A stretch of 56,429 bases of DNA from Arthrobacter alkaliphilus (GTDB lineage: Bacteria; Actinomycetota; Actinomycetes; Actinomycetales; Micrococcaceae): positions 8,058 to 64,486 of the forward strand of contig NZ_JAKEEC010000021.1 of the NCBI RefSeq assembly GCF_021483235.1, in the 5' to 3' direction. Below the pieces are notes generated by a model. The model did no database searches. It was given only the letters and a program-made list of their open reading frames with translations, and had not been told where the DNA came from. Below are positions 54,899 through 56,429 of this stretch, piece after piece (position 1 is the stretch's first letter; each line of letters starts with the position of its first letter). The position numbers were made by a program, and so were the translations under genes.

Positions 54899-56178
54899 GC
54901 TGCGGCTCCCTTGCTCTCGGTGGCGACGGCGGTTTCGGTTCCGCTGTTGTGGCTGTTGTAGCTGCTGTGGTGCGGGTTCTCCCAGATTACTGTGGCGCCC
55001 ATTCCCAAACCGATGCACATGGTGGTGATGCCGTACCGGACCGACGGGTCTTCCTCGAACTGGCGGGCCAGTTGGTTCATGAGGCGGACACCGGAGGAGG
55101 CGAGGGGATGTCCGACGGCGATTGCCCCGCCATAGCGGTTGACACGGGGATCGTCGTCGGCGATTCCGAAGTGGTCCAGGAAGCTGAGCACCTGGACGGC
55201 GAAGGCCTCGTTGATCTCGAAGAGGCCGATGTCCTCGATCCCGAGTCCGGCGCTCTTGAGGGCCTTCTCGGTGGCCGGGACCGGTCCGATGCCCATGACT
55301 TCAGGTTCGACGCCGGCGAAGGCATAGGAAACCAAGCGCATTTTGATGGACAAGCCGAGTTCCTCGGCGGCCTCCGCGGAGGCCAGGACCGCCGCCGTCG
55401 CGCCGTCGTTCAAGCCGGCGGCGTTGCCCGCGGTGACGCGGCCGTGGGCCCTGAACGGCGTGCGCAGTGCCGCGAGGTCATCCACGGTGGTCCCGGGGCG
55501 CGGCGGCTCGTCGACGGTGTTCACTGTCCAGCCTTGCCCCGGCTTCATCGTGGCGACGGGGACGAGGTCGGGCTGGATCTGGCCCTTGCCGTACGCGACG
55601 GCAAGTTTTGCCTGCGACGCCGCCGCGTAGGTGTCGGTTCGCTCCTTGGTGATCGACGGAAAACGGTCGTGCAGGTTTTCGGCCGTGTTGCCCATGTTCA
55701 GGGCGGCTGGATCGACGAGCCGCTCGGACATGAACCTGGGGTTGGGATCCGCGCCCGCTCCCATGGGGTGGTTGCCCATGTGCTCCACGCCCCCGGCAAT
55801 CACGACGTCGTACGCGCCGAAGCCGATGCCGCTCGCCGTCGTCGTGACCGCGGTCATCGCCCCGGCACACATGCGATCGATCGCGAAGCCGGGCACGCTG
55901 CGGGGGAGGCCCGCAAGGAGGGCTGCGGTGCGGCCGATGGTCAAGCCTTGGTCGCCGGTCTGCGTCGTCGCGGCGATGGCGACTTCATCAACGCGTTCGG
56001 CGGGCAGGGCCGGGTTGCGTCGCATCAGTTCACGGATGCACTTGACCACGAGGTCGTCGGCTCGGGTGCCGGCGTAGATGCCCTTCTCGCCCGCTTTGCC
56101 GAACGGCGTCCGGACGCCGTCCACGAACACGACGTCGCGGACGGTCCTCGGCCTGGCGATATTCCCGGTTTGGCTCAT
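54895..56178 (-). CDS. fadA: Acetyl-CoA C-acyltransferase (thiolase), FadA-like
   Basis: 427 aa from the ATG at 56178 with GAGGAG 6 nt upstream. It cleaves 3-ketoacyl-CoA with CoA. Nucleophile C104 is in DRMCAGAMTA, the histidine in INEAFAVQ/GGAIAVGHPLASSG, and the second cysteine in TTMCIGLGMGA. The C-terminal 30 residues (HHSSYNSHNSGTE) are a poorly conserved tail. First gene of the fadA-fadB pair; the upstream region runs into a tandem repeat array about 100 bp away. Confidence 0.93.
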   Translation of the reverse strand: MSQTGNIARPRTVRDVVFVDGVRTPFGKAGEKGIYAGTRADDLVVKCIRELMRRNPALPAERVDEVAIAATTQTGDQGLTIGRTAALLAGLPRSVPGFAIDRMCAGAMTAVTTTASGIGFGAYDVVIAGGVEHMGNHPMGAGADPNPRFMSERLVDPAALNMGNTAENLHDRFPSITKERTDTYAAASQAKLAVAYGKGQIQPDLVPVATMKPGQGWTVNTVDEPPRPGTTVDDLAALRTPFRAHGRVTAGNAAGLNDGATAAVLASAEAAEELGLSIKMRLVSYAFAGVEPEVMGIGPVPATEKALKSAGLGIEDIGLFEINEAFAVQVLSFLDHFGIADDDPRVNRYGGAIAVGHPLASSGVRLMNQLARQFEEDPSVRYGITTMCIGLGMGATVIWENPHHSSYNSHNSGTETAVATESKGAAA

Positions 56179-56281
56179 GTGTGGCTCCTCGTTGAGACAT
56201 GGGTGCCGGACAGCCCTCATGGGGGAAGCCGGCGTCATTTACGGCCATGTTACTCGCCAGTAACTTAGCGCGCAAGGACAA

Positions 56282-56429
56282 CCCCGGTCACCTATGGCGG
56301 CCTTTCCACCGATCCCCGGTCACCTATGGCGGCCTTTCCACCGATCCCCGGTCACATATGGGGGGGCTCTCGACCGATCCCCGGTCACCTATGGGGGGCT
56401 CTCGACCGATCCCCGGTCACATATGACCG
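56282..56429. repeat. Tandem repeat array, 32-33-bp unit, truncated by the window edge
   Basis: Four full units (56282-56313, 56314-56345, 56346-56378, 56379-56410) and a partial fifth. Each opens CCCCGGTCAC and ends CGAT. Units 1-2 (CCTTTCCAC) and 3-4 (CTCTCGAC) are two subtypes. The last 16 bp, CGGTCACATATGACCG, can fold on themselves with 6-bp arms. No gene is visible in 56179-56429. Confidence 0.85.

Noticed and set aside
56282..56429. CRISPR array at the right edge
   Set aside because: Whole units repeat without unique spacers, the unit is 32-33 bp in total, and no cas gene is visible.

Overview
The window is high-GC DNA from an actinobacterium. Gene content (SepH, DUF4193, DUF3093, DUF3710 and DUF3159 proteins, a GNAT-first acyl-CoA-ligase-like acetyltransferase, SigA with a long N-terminal extension, fused CydDC, two type II topoisomerase genes besides any gyrase) and frequent GTG/TTG or leaderless starts point to the Micrococcaceae, most likely Arthrobacter in the broad sense. 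The genus is inferred from gene content only. No phage, insertion sequence, rRNA, intact tRNA or CRISPR array was seen; most of the window is core chromosome.

Layout. 1-5.1 kb (minus): 2-oxoglutarate/pyruvate dehydrogenase E2 (sucB), lipoamide dehydrogenase and leucyl aminopeptidase. 5.4-10.7 kb (plus): PAC2-family protein, MFS transporter, DUF4192 protein and the principal sigma factor. 10.7-13.8 kb: a MocR-type regulator divergent from an EamA exporter and a PaiB-like flavoprotein, with one 14-bp palindrome between the two divergent starts. 13.9-16.5 kb: small zinc-motif protein and topoisomerase IV subunit B (parE). 16.5-24.4 kb: a BlaI repressor and M56 metalloprotease pair divergent from cydA-cydB-cydDC (cytochrome bd oxidase and its assembly exporter). 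Three 17-bp palindromes TTCTAC-N5-GTAGAA lie in the shared intergenic region. 24.4-31.9 kb: flavin oxidoreductase, DinB-like protein, VOC protein, parC and a Pat-like protein acetyltransferase. 31.9-36.0 kb: DUF5998 protein, phosphodiesterase, thymidine kinase and SepH. 36.3-49.7 kb: DUF4193, DUF3093, dut, DUF3710, OB-fold, DUF3159, two RCK/TrkA proteins, a KimA-like potassium permease, a TRAM-type RNA methyltransferase, aconitase and dxs. This last block, with sigA, has the same gene set as the Mycobacterium tuberculosis Rv2682c-Rv2703 region as I remember it. 49.8-56.2 kb: a protein of unknown function, a small helix-hairpin-helix protein, aldo/keto reductase, nucleoside hydrolase and a fadA-fadB-type beta-oxidation pair. 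The right edge holds a 32-bp tandem repeat cut off by the window.

How the parts fit. SucB, Lpd and aconitase serve the TCA cycle and FadA/FadB feed it. Cytochrome bd is the high-affinity terminal oxidase, here apparently under a BlaI/M56 switch usually known from beta-lactam resistance. The KimA-like permease with two RCK proteins looks like a potassium-homeostasis module. The strongest candidates for something new are the BlaI/M56-cyd arrangement, a tRNA-T-arm-like sequence inside the CydDC linker, the structured leader of sigA, and the MocR/EamA bidirectional operator.
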